DNA from: Flavimaricola sp.
Lineage (GTDB): Bacteria > Pseudomonadota > Alphaproteobacteria > Rhodobacterales > Rhodobacteraceae
Direction: 5' to 3'
DNA length: 38,129 nt
Assembly: GCA_020629175.1 (NCBI GenBank)
Contig: JAHDDU010000005.1
Location: 88,896 to 127,024 of the forward strand
Position 1 is the stretch's first letter. Every line of letters starts with the position of its first letter. This document shows positions 15,638 through 23,243 of the stretch, piece after piece. The position numbers were made by a program, and so were the translations under genes. The notes under the pieces are model-generated. The model was not told the DNA's origin. It made no database searches and was given only the letters and a program-made list of their open reading frames with translations.

Positions 15638-16215
15638 CGCAGGCCATCTCCCTTTGAAATTTCGGATGCTTTCAATCCACCCGCGCGATCATGAACCCGC
15701 GCGCCCGTCGTCATCACAAGAATCACCATCATCTCGTCCGCCTTGGGGCTGTCATTCATCCCCACTTCGATCGCATCAAAATGCCCACGCACGTAAGACG
15801 CATCAATATGCGTGATCGGCACATCAAGCCGCACGCCTGCTGCACCCACCTTTTTGGTCGATGGTACAATCGCTTTCGCGCCACCCAAGGCCTCTCGCAT
15901 CGCGTAACCTCCCGGCGCATGCCAGAGGGCTGCGTGCTCAAGTTCTCCATTGGTGCCGACGATGGCCCCTTTCCCATAGCCCTCGATCCGTTCCGCCCCG
16001 CCCAGTTCTGCCATCAAGCGCTGCGCCATCGACAGACCCAGGGGCTTGAGGTCTTCCATAAAGGGCTCGATCTCTTCGACGTAGCGGCCCGCAAAAGGGT
16101 TTGCGATCACGGCCATGATCGCGCCGCGCCGCTGCGGCGTCTCGGCGACTGGGCCGCCCTCGTGGAAGACATCTTCGACCATCACCGCCATTTTGCGGAC
16201 CACGACGTCAGGCAT
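15634..16215 (-). CDS. 'Amino acid synthesis' family protein (PF06684), paralog B (193 aa)
   Basis: Second PF06684 member. Matching blocks are VIANPFAGRYVEEIEPFMEDLKPLG (36-60), EGYGKGAIVGTNGELEHAALWHAPGGYAMR (97-126) and VPITHIDASYVRGHFDAIEVGMNDSPKADEMMVILVM (134-170). The strictly shared residues (N-P-F-A-G-R-Y, G-K-x-x-x-V-G, G-E-L-E-H-A-A, Y-V-R-x-H-F-D, M-N-D) suggest a preserved active site in both copies. Its start overlaps the end of the UPF0280 gene by 8 bases. The true activity is unknown. Decarboxylation or isomerisation of the enamidase product is one possible role, offered only as a hypothesis. Confidence 0.85.
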   Translation of the reverse strand: MPDVVVRKMAVMVEDVFHEGGPVAETPQRRGAIMAVIANPFAGRYVEEIEPFMEDLKPLGLSMAQRLMAELGGAERIEGYGKGAIVGTNGELEHAALWHAPGGYAMREALGGAKAIVPSTKKVGAAGVRLDVPITHIDASYVRGHFDAIEVGMNDSPKADEMMVILVMTTGARVHDRAGGLKASEISKGDGLR

Positions 16216-17044
16216 GTTCCCGTCCTTCTATCTGGATCACATCAGTTTGGCCCACCGTCACCCATTGCCGCCGCAGAAACAAGCCAGCGGCTGTGATCAA
16301 TCCACGCCCAAACATATCTTCGGCAAGCTGTTGCCCGGCCCTCAGCGCAACGCCGCACTCTTCAGGCGTCAGCGCGCCCACTGAGGTGACGACGTCGCGT
16401 CGGCCAAGATCGCTGTCGGGATCAATGCTCTGCGCTGGCACACGGCGGACGGCGGGGTGTCCCGGCAAGTCAACCGCATTTGCGATAAGGGTGGCGGCCG
16501 CGTCTGCTTTGGCCGCTGTTTCGGCGATGACCGTGACGCTGTCTGCTATGCCCATGTTCAGGCTGCGCCCGCCGGCTCCAGAGGTGGCAATGCCACCGCT
16601 CTGGGTGAGCGTCACCTGCCCCAACGCCTCACTCTGCGGGCCAACCACGGCAATCTGAAAGCTGTCACCGCCAGAAAGGTACACGGCAATATCCCCGCCA
16701 TTATTCACGTAAGCACGCCGCGGCGCGCAGGATTGGCAAATGGCGGCAAGCACCTCATCCGCAACGCTTCCAGCCACCGCGGCCATCGGCGTCACAAATC
16801 CCCGGCAATGGTGCGGGGCGACGGCGTGCACCATACGCCCGGCGACTGCCCCCTCAACGGCTTGCCCGTCGGACGAGCGCAAGCGCGGCAGCTCCTGCAC
16901 CAATGTCTCAAGGATCGGGTCAAACCGCCTTTTGGCAGCCTCAAAGGCCACCTCGCGATCCCCATCGACGCCAATGATCAGATCGATAGGCCCATGTTGC
17001 AGATGCAAGCGCCCACCAGACAACAGAGCCGCCTTAGGGCCCAT
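16208..17044 (-). CDS. UPF0280 family protein, ApbE-superfamily putative flavin transferase (278 aa)
   Basis: UPF0280 proteins share the fold of ApbE, the Mg-dependent FAD:protein FMN transferase. ApbE-like blocks are visible: NNGGDI (114-119, matching ApbE's N-x-G-G-D), GIATSG (151-156, the T-S-G turn), then SVTVIAETAAKADAAAT (169-185, matching ApbE's T-V-x-A...A-D-x-x-x-T metal- and FAD-binding segment). The expected C-terminal lid is short. The ATG shares one base with the stop of the 6-hydroxynicotinate reductase-like gene (TGATG), so the two are made together. The E. barkeri reductase is reported to contain covalently bound flavin, so this protein is a good candidate for attaching it. 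Biochemical evidence for UPF0280 as a flavin transferase is not known to me. Confidence 0.85.
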   Translation of the reverse strand: MGPKAALLSGGRLHLQHGPIDLIIGVDGDREVAFEAAKRRFDPILETLVQELPRLRSSDGQAVEGAVAGRMVHAVAPHHCRGFVTPMAAVAGSVADEVLAAICQSCAPRRAYVNNGGDIAVYLSGGDSFQIAVVGPQSEALGQVTLTQSGGIATSGAGGRSLNMGIADSVTVIAETAAKADAAATLIANAVDLPGHPAVRRVPAQSIDPDSDLGRRDVVTSVGALTPEECGVALRAGQQLAEDMFGRGLITAAGLFLRRQWVTVGQTDVIQIEGREHA

Positions 17045-18426
17045 CAGACGATACGGACTTTCGGGCCCAAGACCTCTGCCAAGTCAACGATCCTGTCGAT
17101 ATGGCCGCCCAGCGCTTCGTAGTCCTTGCGCGACAGAGTGAATTCTATTGGGGCCACGATGGCGGGGGTTGGCACGTAGCCGAAGGCGTTACTCGGCATA
17201 CCCAAAACGTCAGCCATGACGGTGATGCCACCGCCCGGCCAAACATATCCTTCCGCCCCTCCTACCGTGACTTTGGTGAGCATATCTTTGACGGATTTGG
17301 TCAGCTTGACCGGGTTCGTCGTGACCCCCGCGCGCAGAGAACCTCCAGCGCCGCCCATAAACAGGACCGAACATAACGAAGGCTCGCAGTTTTCAGCGAT
17401 AAGCTGCGCGGACGCCTCAACCGCTGCAGGAGCGGGCGCAGATTGCGGCTGCAACTCGGCATCCAGTTCGTAATACCCCCAATGCTCGCCCGTCGTGGAC
17501 ACCATCAAAAGGCGCAACCCCGGCCAAGCCACTTTGGGATCAAACGGTTTGAGAATGCTGAGCGGATCGTCGATGTCCGTCCCACCCCATCCTGTACCAG
17601 GCTTCGCCACCTGAAAATACCGGCCCGGCGTAGACCGCCGCCCTTGCATTTTGATGCCAGTCTTTGGCACGTCGAGCTGCTTGCCCGCCTCATGTTCGGA
17701 CAGCACCCCTGTGATGTGATCATCAACGACGACGACCTCATCCACATGATCAATCCACGAGGCCGCAAACATGCCAATCGTGGCAGACCCGCAGCCCACG
17801 CGCATCAAACGCTCGGGCGTGCCGTCAATGACAGGCGGCTGACCGGCCCGCACGACAATCTCAGCCCCATCGTCGATCTGCATCGTCACAGGCTCGCAAT
17901 TGCACAGCGCCATCAACGCATCACAGGTAACGCGGCCCTCCTTCTTTGTGCCACCCGTCAGATGCTCCACCCCGCCGAGCGAGAGCATTTTGGAGCCGTA
18001 TTCGCCAGTCATCACATGGCCAATGGGTTCGCCACCCACGCGCACAAAGGCGCGTTCAGGTCCAATGTGGCGATCAGTGTCGATCTTCACCTTCACACCA
18101 CAGTAAGAGAAGATGCCTTCGGTCACGACGGTGACCATATCAACGCCATCTATTTCTTGCGACACGATGAAAGGTGCGGGCTTGTAATCCGGGTAGGTCG
18201 TCCCGGCCCCAATCGCGGTGACAAAGGGCCGATCCCCCTGGACAATGTCTCCATCCCAGTCGCGGCCCATAAAGGGCACCGCAGCAGCGCCGTTTTCAAT
18301 TACCGTGAGCGGATCAAGGCGCACTAGCTCTCCAGCAAAATTAGCATATCTATCGCAAGCTCCAGATCTACCATCCGCAATATAGCACATGACAGGGCAA
18401 GCATCGCAGCGTATTTTTTCACTCAT
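17044..18426 (-). CDS. hnr: 6-hydroxynicotinate reductase-like iron-sulfur flavoprotein (460 aa)
   Basis: Related to the E. barkeri 6-hydroxynicotinate reductase, which reduces 6-hydroxynicotinate to 1,4,5,6-tetrahydro-6-oxonicotinate using low-potential electrons. The N-terminus holds a C7-x2-C10-x3-C14-x9-C24 motif, consistent with a [4Fe-4S] cluster. Further Cys groups are C109, C168/C175/C177, C212 and C347/C352, enough for several clusters. Residues 18-24 read DGRSGAC, close to the ApbE flavinylation consensus D-x-x-S-G-A-T except for the final Cys. The ATG at 18426 is preferred (AAGGA 8 bases upstream); an ATG at 18435 is possible. It overlaps the stop of the dehydrogenase gene. In an aerobe the electron donor is an open question. 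Confidence 0.85.
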   Translation of the reverse strand: MSEKIRCDACPVMCYIADGRSGACDRYANFAGELVRLDPLTVIENGAAAVPFMGRDWDGDIVQGDRPFVTAIGAGTTYPDYKPAPFIVSQEIDGVDMVTVVTEGIFSYCGVKVKIDTDRHIGPERAFVRVGGEPIGHVMTGEYGSKMLSLGGVEHLTGGTKKEGRVTCDALMALCNCEPVTMQIDDGAEIVVRAGQPPVIDGTPERLMRVGCGSATIGMFAASWIDHVDEVVVVDDHITGVLSEHEAGKQLDVPKTGIKMQGRRSTPGRYFQVAKPGTGWGGTDIDDPLSILKPFDPKVAWPGLRLLMVSTTGEHWGYYELDAELQPQSAPAPAAVEASAQLIAENCEPSLCSVLFMGGAGGSLRAGVTTNPVKLTKSVKDMLTKVTVGGAEGYVWPGGGITVMADVLGMPSNAFGYVPTPAIVAPIEFTLSRKDYEALGGHIDRIVDLAEVLGPKVRIV

Positions 18427-21124
18427 ACCCAGCATCCTTCAATGCGGCCCGCACGCGCGCTGGCGTCGCCGGCACCCGGCGCAGCGCAACGCCGGTGGCG
18501 TCGCGGATGGCATTGAGTATGGCGGGCGCCGTTGGGATCAGGACATGTTCCCCCAGTCCTTTGGCACCATAAGGGCCATGGGCGTCCGGATCCTCGATGA
18601 TCACCGTCTCAATCGGTGGAATATCTCCAATCGTTGGGATCAGATAATCGTGCAGGTTTTCAGTCCGCCCCGGCAGGTATTCCTCCATCAGTGCCATCCC
18701 GAGCCCTTGGGCGATGCCCCCGTGGACCTGCCCCTCCACCAAAAGGGGATTGATCGCCCGGCCAACATCATGCGCCGCGACGCAACGCAGGGGCCTGACC
18801 TGCCCGGTCTTGATATCCACATCCACCTCGACCAGATGGGCGGCGTAACCAAACTGCGCATAGGGCACGCCCTGACCGTTTTCATCCAGCGGGCTGGCAG
18901 GAGGGTCATAGGTTTCGATGGCCATGAAGACATATCCATCTTCGTTCTGCGCCATACGCGAAAGATCAAATGAGCGTCCATCGGCGTTGATTGTTTTGCC
19001 CTCTATGATCAAAACCGCGTTCTCCTCCGCATTCGCATGTCGCAAGATAGCGGCGCGCAGGGCCTCACCTGACAAACGCGCGGCATTGCCCGAGACAAAA
19101 GTCTGGCGGGAGGCACTGGTTTTGCCCATGTCTGGGGTAAGGTCCGTATCCGCCCCAACAAGCGACACTTTTGAAAGCGGAACGCCCAGCGCCTCGGCAA
19201 AGATCTGGGCGATGACTGTATTGGCGCCCTGACCGATATCCATCGCCCCCTGATGCAGCACAATCTGTCCATCCGCAGTGATGCCTGACTTGCAGGTCGA
19301 GGGATTGCCCATCCCTGTATTGCCGCAGCCATACCAACCGGCTGCGATACCCACGCCTCGGCCCGGCACTTTGTCGGCACGCGCCTCGTCCCACGCAGGG
19401 CGCAGCGCTTCAAGACAGGCCTTGATCCCAACACCTTGCTCAAACACCTGCCCGCAGACAGTTGGCTGGCCCGATGTCAGCGCGTTGCGAATGCGAAATT
19501 CCAATCGGTCAACGCCCACGGCATCGGCTAATTCGTCAAAGAGGCACTCTTGCGCAATCGCCGCCTGCGGCACGCCAAAGCCACGGAACGCGCCTGCCGG
19601 CGGGTTGTGCGTGAAAACGCCATTCGACCGCGCCGTATAGTCCTTAAGGATGTAGGGCCCCGAGGCATGGACGGGCACACGGATCGCAACGGTAGGCCCC
19701 CAGGACGAATAGGCCCCAGTGTTGAAATCGCCTTCAAACGTCATGCCCTGTAGCATACCGTCCCGCGTCGCCCCTATTTTCACCCGCATCTTGGCCGGGT
19801 GACGTTTGGTGGTGGCTTGCATGCTCTCAGTGCGGGTGTAAGCGATCCGGCAGGGCCGTCCCGTCGCCAACGCGGCAAGCGCGATGTAGGGCTGCACCGA
19901 AATATCAAGCTTGGAGCCGAACCCCCCGCCTGCTGCTGTGGGGATCATACGCACGTCTGATAAGGGCCTGTCGAGGATCGCGGCCAACTGCTCCTGATCC
20001 ATCACGGGGGCTTGCGTACAGGCCCGGACGACAACCCGCCCATCTACGACATCGGCATATCCCGCTTCGGGTTCGATATAGGCGTGTTCCACCCAAGAGG
20101 TCTCAAATTCACCGCTGACGGTGACATCGGCGTCACGAAGTGCGGCATCCGCCGCGCCGCAGTTCACAAAGCCGCGGCACATCACGTTGCCCTCACGATC
20201 TTCGTGCAGCTGCGTCGCACCCGGCGCGGTGGCCTGCGCGACACTGTCCACGGCGGGCAATTCGGTCCAACTGATGGGAAAGGTGCCGAGATCAATCCGC
20301 GCGATCAGCTCATGCTCGCCGACTATCGCGGCAACAGCCTCCCCTCTGTAGCGGACAACACCTTCGGCAAACACCGGCTGATCCTGAAACCCAGGGATGA
20401 CGCCAAAAGCATTGCGGCCAGGCACGTTCTGCACTGTTAATACGGCGGCAAGGCCCATCTGCGCGGCGTAAGATTGCAGATCGCCCAACTCGAACGACGC
20501 ATGAGGAAAAGGCGAGCGAATGACCGCCACGGCCAGTGCGTTTGCTGGGGCTGCATCGTCGCCAAAAACCTCCCGCCCCGAGCCCTTTATCTCCGCATCC
20601 ACCCGCCTGACAGACGATCCAACAGCCCCATCGCCATCAGGCTTGGGCAAGCGCCCGGCACCGACGACGGCCTCGATAATCTTGCGATATCCTGTGCAGC
20701 GGCACAAAACTCCGCCCAGCGCGTCTTTGACCTCCGCCTCGCTTGGCTGCGGCACATCGCGCAGCAGTGCGACCGCGGCAACCATCATGCCCGGCGTACA
20801 AATTCCGCACTGCGCCGCTTGAGTGTTGGCAAAACTTTCGGTCAGATCACGGCCTTCGGGCGTATCGCGTAGCCCTGCGAGGGTCTCAATCTTGGCCCCG
20901 TCAGCCCGCTGGCTGGGCACGAGGCATGCACAGACGGGCGCACCATCGACCAAAACTGTGCACGCCCCACAATCTCCTGCGTTGCACCCGACTTTTACGT
21001 CCTTAGCATTCAAACCTTCGCGCAGAGTGTAGGATAACCGTTCTCCTGCAACGGGGGCTGAGGACACTTCTTCGCCGTTTAGCGAAAATGTGACCGCGCC
21101 CTGATCTGCACCTGCATCTTTCAT
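18419..21124 (-). CDS. Fused [2Fe-2S]/molybdopterin hydroxylase of the xanthine dehydrogenase family, probable nicotinate dehydrogenase (901 aa)
   Basis: A single polypeptide joins the two-cluster iron-sulfur domain to the molybdenum domain, as in the 907-residue aldehyde oxidoreductase of Desulfovibrio gigas. The plant-type cluster ligands are C47, C52, C55 and C67. The second cluster uses C106, C109, C141 and C143 (CGIC...CRC). The molybdenum part has GGGFGSK near 406, the RGFG segment near 552, QG-containing GQGANT and the catalytic Glu E859 in GAKGLGEH near the C-terminus. It hydroxylates an N-heterocycle or aldehyde next to the ring nitrogen with water as oxygen donor. The reductase and enamidase next door point to nicotinate -> 6-hydroxynicotinate. 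The start overlaps the FAD-subunit stop. Confidence 0.88.
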   Translation of the reverse strand: MKDAGADQGAVTFSLNGEEVSSAPVAGERLSYTLREGLNAKDVKVGCNAGDCGACTVLVDGAPVCACLVPSQRADGAKIETLAGLRDTPEGRDLTESFANTQAAQCGICTPGMMVAAVALLRDVPQPSEAEVKDALGGVLCRCTGYRKIIEAVVGAGRLPKPDGDGAVGSSVRRVDAEIKGSGREVFGDDAAPANALAVAVIRSPFPHASFELGDLQSYAAQMGLAAVLTVQNVPGRNAFGVIPGFQDQPVFAEGVVRYRGEAVAAIVGEHELIARIDLGTFPISWTELPAVDSVAQATAPGATQLHEDREGNVMCRGFVNCGAADAALRDADVTVSGEFETSWVEHAYIEPEAGYADVVDGRVVVRACTQAPVMDQEQLAAILDRPLSDVRMIPTAAGGGFGSKLDISVQPYIALAALATGRPCRIAYTRTESMQATTKRHPAKMRVKIGATRDGMLQGMTFEGDFNTGAYSSWGPTVAIRVPVHASGPYILKDYTARSNGVFTHNPPAGAFRGFGVPQAAIAQECLFDELADAVGVDRLEFRIRNALTSGQPTVCGQVFEQGVGIKACLEALRPAWDEARADKVPGRGVGIAAGWYGCGNTGMGNPSTCKSGITADGQIVLHQGAMDIGQGANTVIAQIFAEALGVPLSKVSLVGADTDLTPDMGKTSASRQTFVSGNAARLSGEALRAAILRHANAEENAVLIIEGKTINADGRSFDLSRMAQNEDGYVFMAIETYDPPASPLDENGQGVPYAQFGYAAHLVEVDVDIKTGQVRPLRCVAAHDVGRAINPLLVEGQVHGGIAQGLGMALMEEYLPGRTENLHDYLIPTIGDIPPIETVIIEDPDAHGPYGAKGLGEHVLIPTAPAILNAIRDATGVALRRVPATPARVRAALKDAGYE

Positions 21125-21933
21125 GACAGATCTGCCAGCATGCGTTCAATCATAGTCGCCACGGTATCCAAACGATAGCCGTCGGACCCCCGAATATCAC
21201 TGATGGGGGACAACGGCACCAAGTCGCTGGCGGTCACGCGCGGCGCAGCGGTCGTGCCCGTGAGGCGTTGCTCCAGGGCTGATAGCCGCGAAGCCACAGG
21301 ACCGCATGCGCCCACGGCAATCCGCACGTCTTTCCATCCGGTAGGCGTAGGCCGCAACTGGATCGCCACCATTGCGACCGAAATCACAAGATATCGCCGC
21401 GCGCCGAGTTTTTGGAAGGCTGAGACAGCCCCCTCAGGCACATTGGGAATGTGCAAGGCAGTAACTAATTCGCCTGCCGAAAGGGTCGTTTTGCGGGGGC
21501 CGGTGATAAAATCTGCGAGCGGCACGCGTCGTTCACCAGCCCGCGCTTGCACTTCGACCTCTGCCCCCAAAGCCAAGAGAGGCGGCACCCCATCTGCGGC
21601 AGGCGAAGCGTTGCATATGTTGCCGACGAGCGTTGCGACATTCTGGATCTGCACTGAACCGACCTCTCGCGCCGCGGCTTTCAGCGCGTCAAATGCCGAC
21701 GGTAGCTTAGCGCGGATCACATCGCTCCACGTTACCGCCGCACCAATACGCCACCCATCCAGCGTCTGCGCGATCCCTCGGCACTCCGCCAGCGATGTCA
21801 CATCCAACATTGGGCCCGGCGCAATCCGGTCTCCCCGCGCAGGAAACCAGTCCGTCCCACCCGCGATGACACTGGCCCCGGCATCAAGCGCGTCGAAGGC
21901 ATCTGTCAGACGTGTTGGTCGAATGTATCCCAT
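21121..21933 (-). CDS. FAD-binding subunit of the molybdenum hydroxylase, CoxM type (270 aa)
   Basis: Medium subunit of the molybdenum hydroxylase, which passes electrons from the Fe-S clusters to the respiratory chain. It has the two FAD-pyrophosphate motifs of the CoxM/XDH family: VIAGGTDW (22-29) and TLVGNICNASPAAD (101-114). The C-terminal CO-dehydrogenase flavoprotein region (AFQKLGARRYLVISVAMVAIQL) follows near 180-201. It is the first gene of the six-gene operon and overlaps the following dehydrogenase gene by 4 bases. With that fused subunit it forms a two-subunit dehydrogenase. No cytochrome subunit of the NicB type is present nearby. Confidence 0.92.
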   Translation of the reverse strand: MGYIRPTRLTDAFDALDAGASVIAGGTDWFPARGDRIAPGPMLDVTSLAECRGIAQTLDGWRIGAAVTWSDVIRAKLPSAFDALKAAAREVGSVQIQNVATLVGNICNASPAADGVPPLLALGAEVEVQARAGERRVPLADFITGPRKTTLSAGELVTALHIPNVPEGAVSAFQKLGARRYLVISVAMVAIQLRPTPTGWKDVRIAVGACGPVASRLSALEQRLTGTTAAPRVTASDLVPLSPISDIRGSDGYRLDTVATMIERMLADLS

Positions 21934-21992
21934 CCCTGCCCCATATGGCTCAAAGTCAGACTACGCCTGCCCCCAAGTCTGTCAAACCTTGA

Positions 21993-22005
21993 TTGGTCCG
22001 AACAA
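21993..22005. promoter_or_regulatory. Candidate operator TTGGTCCGAACAA in the enamidase/dehydrogenase divergent region
   Basis: A 13-base imperfect palindrome lies in the 104-bp gap between the divergent enamidase gene and the dehydrogenase operon. Its inner part TGGT-CCG-AACA differs by one base from the TGGT-NNN-ACCA pattern of FadR-type GntR regulators. Related arms recur at 25465-25486. No regulator gene is adjacent. A plus-strand promoter could use TTGATT at 21989, but no convincing -10 is seen. Confidence 0.4.
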
Positions 22006-22037
22006 GCCGGTAGGCTAATCCAAAGAGGAGAGACACA

Positions 22038-23231
22038 ATGCCCCACGACGACGCCCCTTCCGAAGAAGGCCCAACCAAACTGGTGATCCGCAATATTGGC
22101 CTGATCCTTTCGGGTAAGCTGGAAGAGCCGATTTACGATGGCGATTGCATCATTGCTGAAAACGGCAAGATCGTTGCTTGGGGGGCTGAAGCTGATCTTG
22201 ATACGGAAGGTGCAACCACAACGGTGGATGCCATGGGCTGTACCGTCGCACCCGGGCTGATCGACAGTCACATCCACCCTGTCGTCGGGGATTACACGCC
22301 ACGGCAGCAGCAGCTGCACTGGATCGACAGCACGCTGCATGGCGGAGTGACAACGCTGATCTCGGCTGGCGAGGTGCATATGCCCGGGCGGCCCAAGGAT
22401 ATTGTTGGGCTCAAGGCCATGGCGATTGCAGCGCAGCGTTGGTACGACAACTTTCGCCCATCGGGCATGAAGGTCCACGCAGGCGCACCCGTGATCGAAC
22501 ACGGCATGGTCGAAGAAGACTTTAAGGACCTTGCAGAGGCCGGGGTGAAGCTGCTGGGGGAGGTCGGTCTTGGCACTGTGAAGGACGGCAAGACCGCGAA
22601 GGAAATGGTCGGGTGGGCCCGCAAGTATGGGATCCAGAGTACGATACATACCGGCGGCCCCTCCATTCCCGGCTCGGGCTTGATTGACGCAGATATGGTT
22701 CTGGAAACCGGTACAGATGTGATCGGCCATATCAACGGTGGTCATACCGCCCTACCGGATGATCAAATCACCTGCCTCTGCGAAAGCTGCACCGCTGGAC
22801 TTGAGATTGTGCATAACGGCAATGAACGTGCGGCACTTTTGACGCTGAACACCGCGCGAGAGCTGGGCTGTCTTGACCGGGTCATCCTTGGCACCGATGG
22901 GCCCGCAGGGTCTGGGGTTCAGCCGCTTGGCATCATGCGGATGGTGGCGATGCTGTCGTCGCTTGGGAATATCGCGGCGGAACAGGCATTTTGTTTTGCC
23001 ACGGGCAACACCACGCGCCAGCGCGAGCTGGACACGGGCATGATCGAAGAAGGGCTTTGCGCGGACTTCGTCTTGATGGATCAGGCGCAGCATGCACCCG
23101 GCAAAACTCTGCTGGAGAGTGTCCAGCTTGGCAATTTGCCGGGTGTCGGGATGACGATTATCGACGGTAAAGTCACGTCAGGCCGCAGCCGGAACACGCC
23201 GCCTGCAGGCCGCATTCCAAAAGTAGTTTAA
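22038..23231 (+). CDS. ena: Enamidase-type amidohydrolase (397 aa)
   Basis: Binuclear metal amidohydrolase that closely resembles E. barkeri enamidase, which hydrolyses 1,4,5,6-tetrahydro-6-oxonicotinate to 2-formylglutarate and ammonia. Family-wide ligands are all present: H78 and H80 (DSHIHP), bridging E175, H204 (HTGG), H231 (HINGG) and D287 (GTDGPAG). Enamidase-like stretches include GDYTPRQ, STLHGGVTT, GRPKD and the C-terminal SRNTPPA. GAGGAGA lies 8 bases before the ATG. It is divergent from the dehydrogenase-reductase operon, with which it forms a three-step pathway. General hydantoinase or imidazolonepropionase activity is less likely because of the enamidase-specific stretches. Confidence 0.9.
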   Translation: MPHDDAPSEEGPTKLVIRNIGLILSGKLEEPIYDGDCIIAENGKIVAWGAEADLDTEGATTTVDAMGCTVAPGLIDSHIHPVVGDYTPRQQQLHWIDSTLHGGVTTLISAGEVHMPGRPKDIVGLKAMAIAAQRWYDNFRPSGMKVHAGAPVIEHGMVEEDFKDLAEAGVKLLGEVGLGTVKDGKTAKEMVGWARKYGIQSTIHTGGPSIPGSGLIDADMVLETGTDVIGHINGGHTALPDDQITCLCESCTAGLEIVHNGNERAALLTLNTARELGCLDRVILGTDGPAGSGVQPLGIMRMVAMLSSLGNIAAEQAFCFATGNTTRQRELDTGMIEEGLCADFVLMDQAQHAPGKTLLESVQLGNLPGVGMTIIDGKVTSGRSRNTPPAGRIPKVV

Positions 23232-23241
23232 TATTAAACTA
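23224..23241. repeat. 18-bp perfect AT-rich palindrome spanning the enamidase stop codon
   Basis: TAGTTTAATATTAAACTA reads identically on both strands. It covers the last codons and stop of the enamidase gene and lies 3 bases before the stop of the convergent GH36 gene. In a high-GC window such a long A/T palindrome is noticeable. As RNA it would form a weak hairpin ending in U/A, possibly a compact bidirectional terminator. Confidence 0.5.
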
Positions 23242-23243
23242 TC

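Noticed and set aside
18419-21933. Xanthine dehydrogenase for purine catabolism
   Set aside because: No uricase, allantoinase or XdhC-like gene is present, and the reductase and enamidase neighbours point to an N-heterocycle carboxylate.
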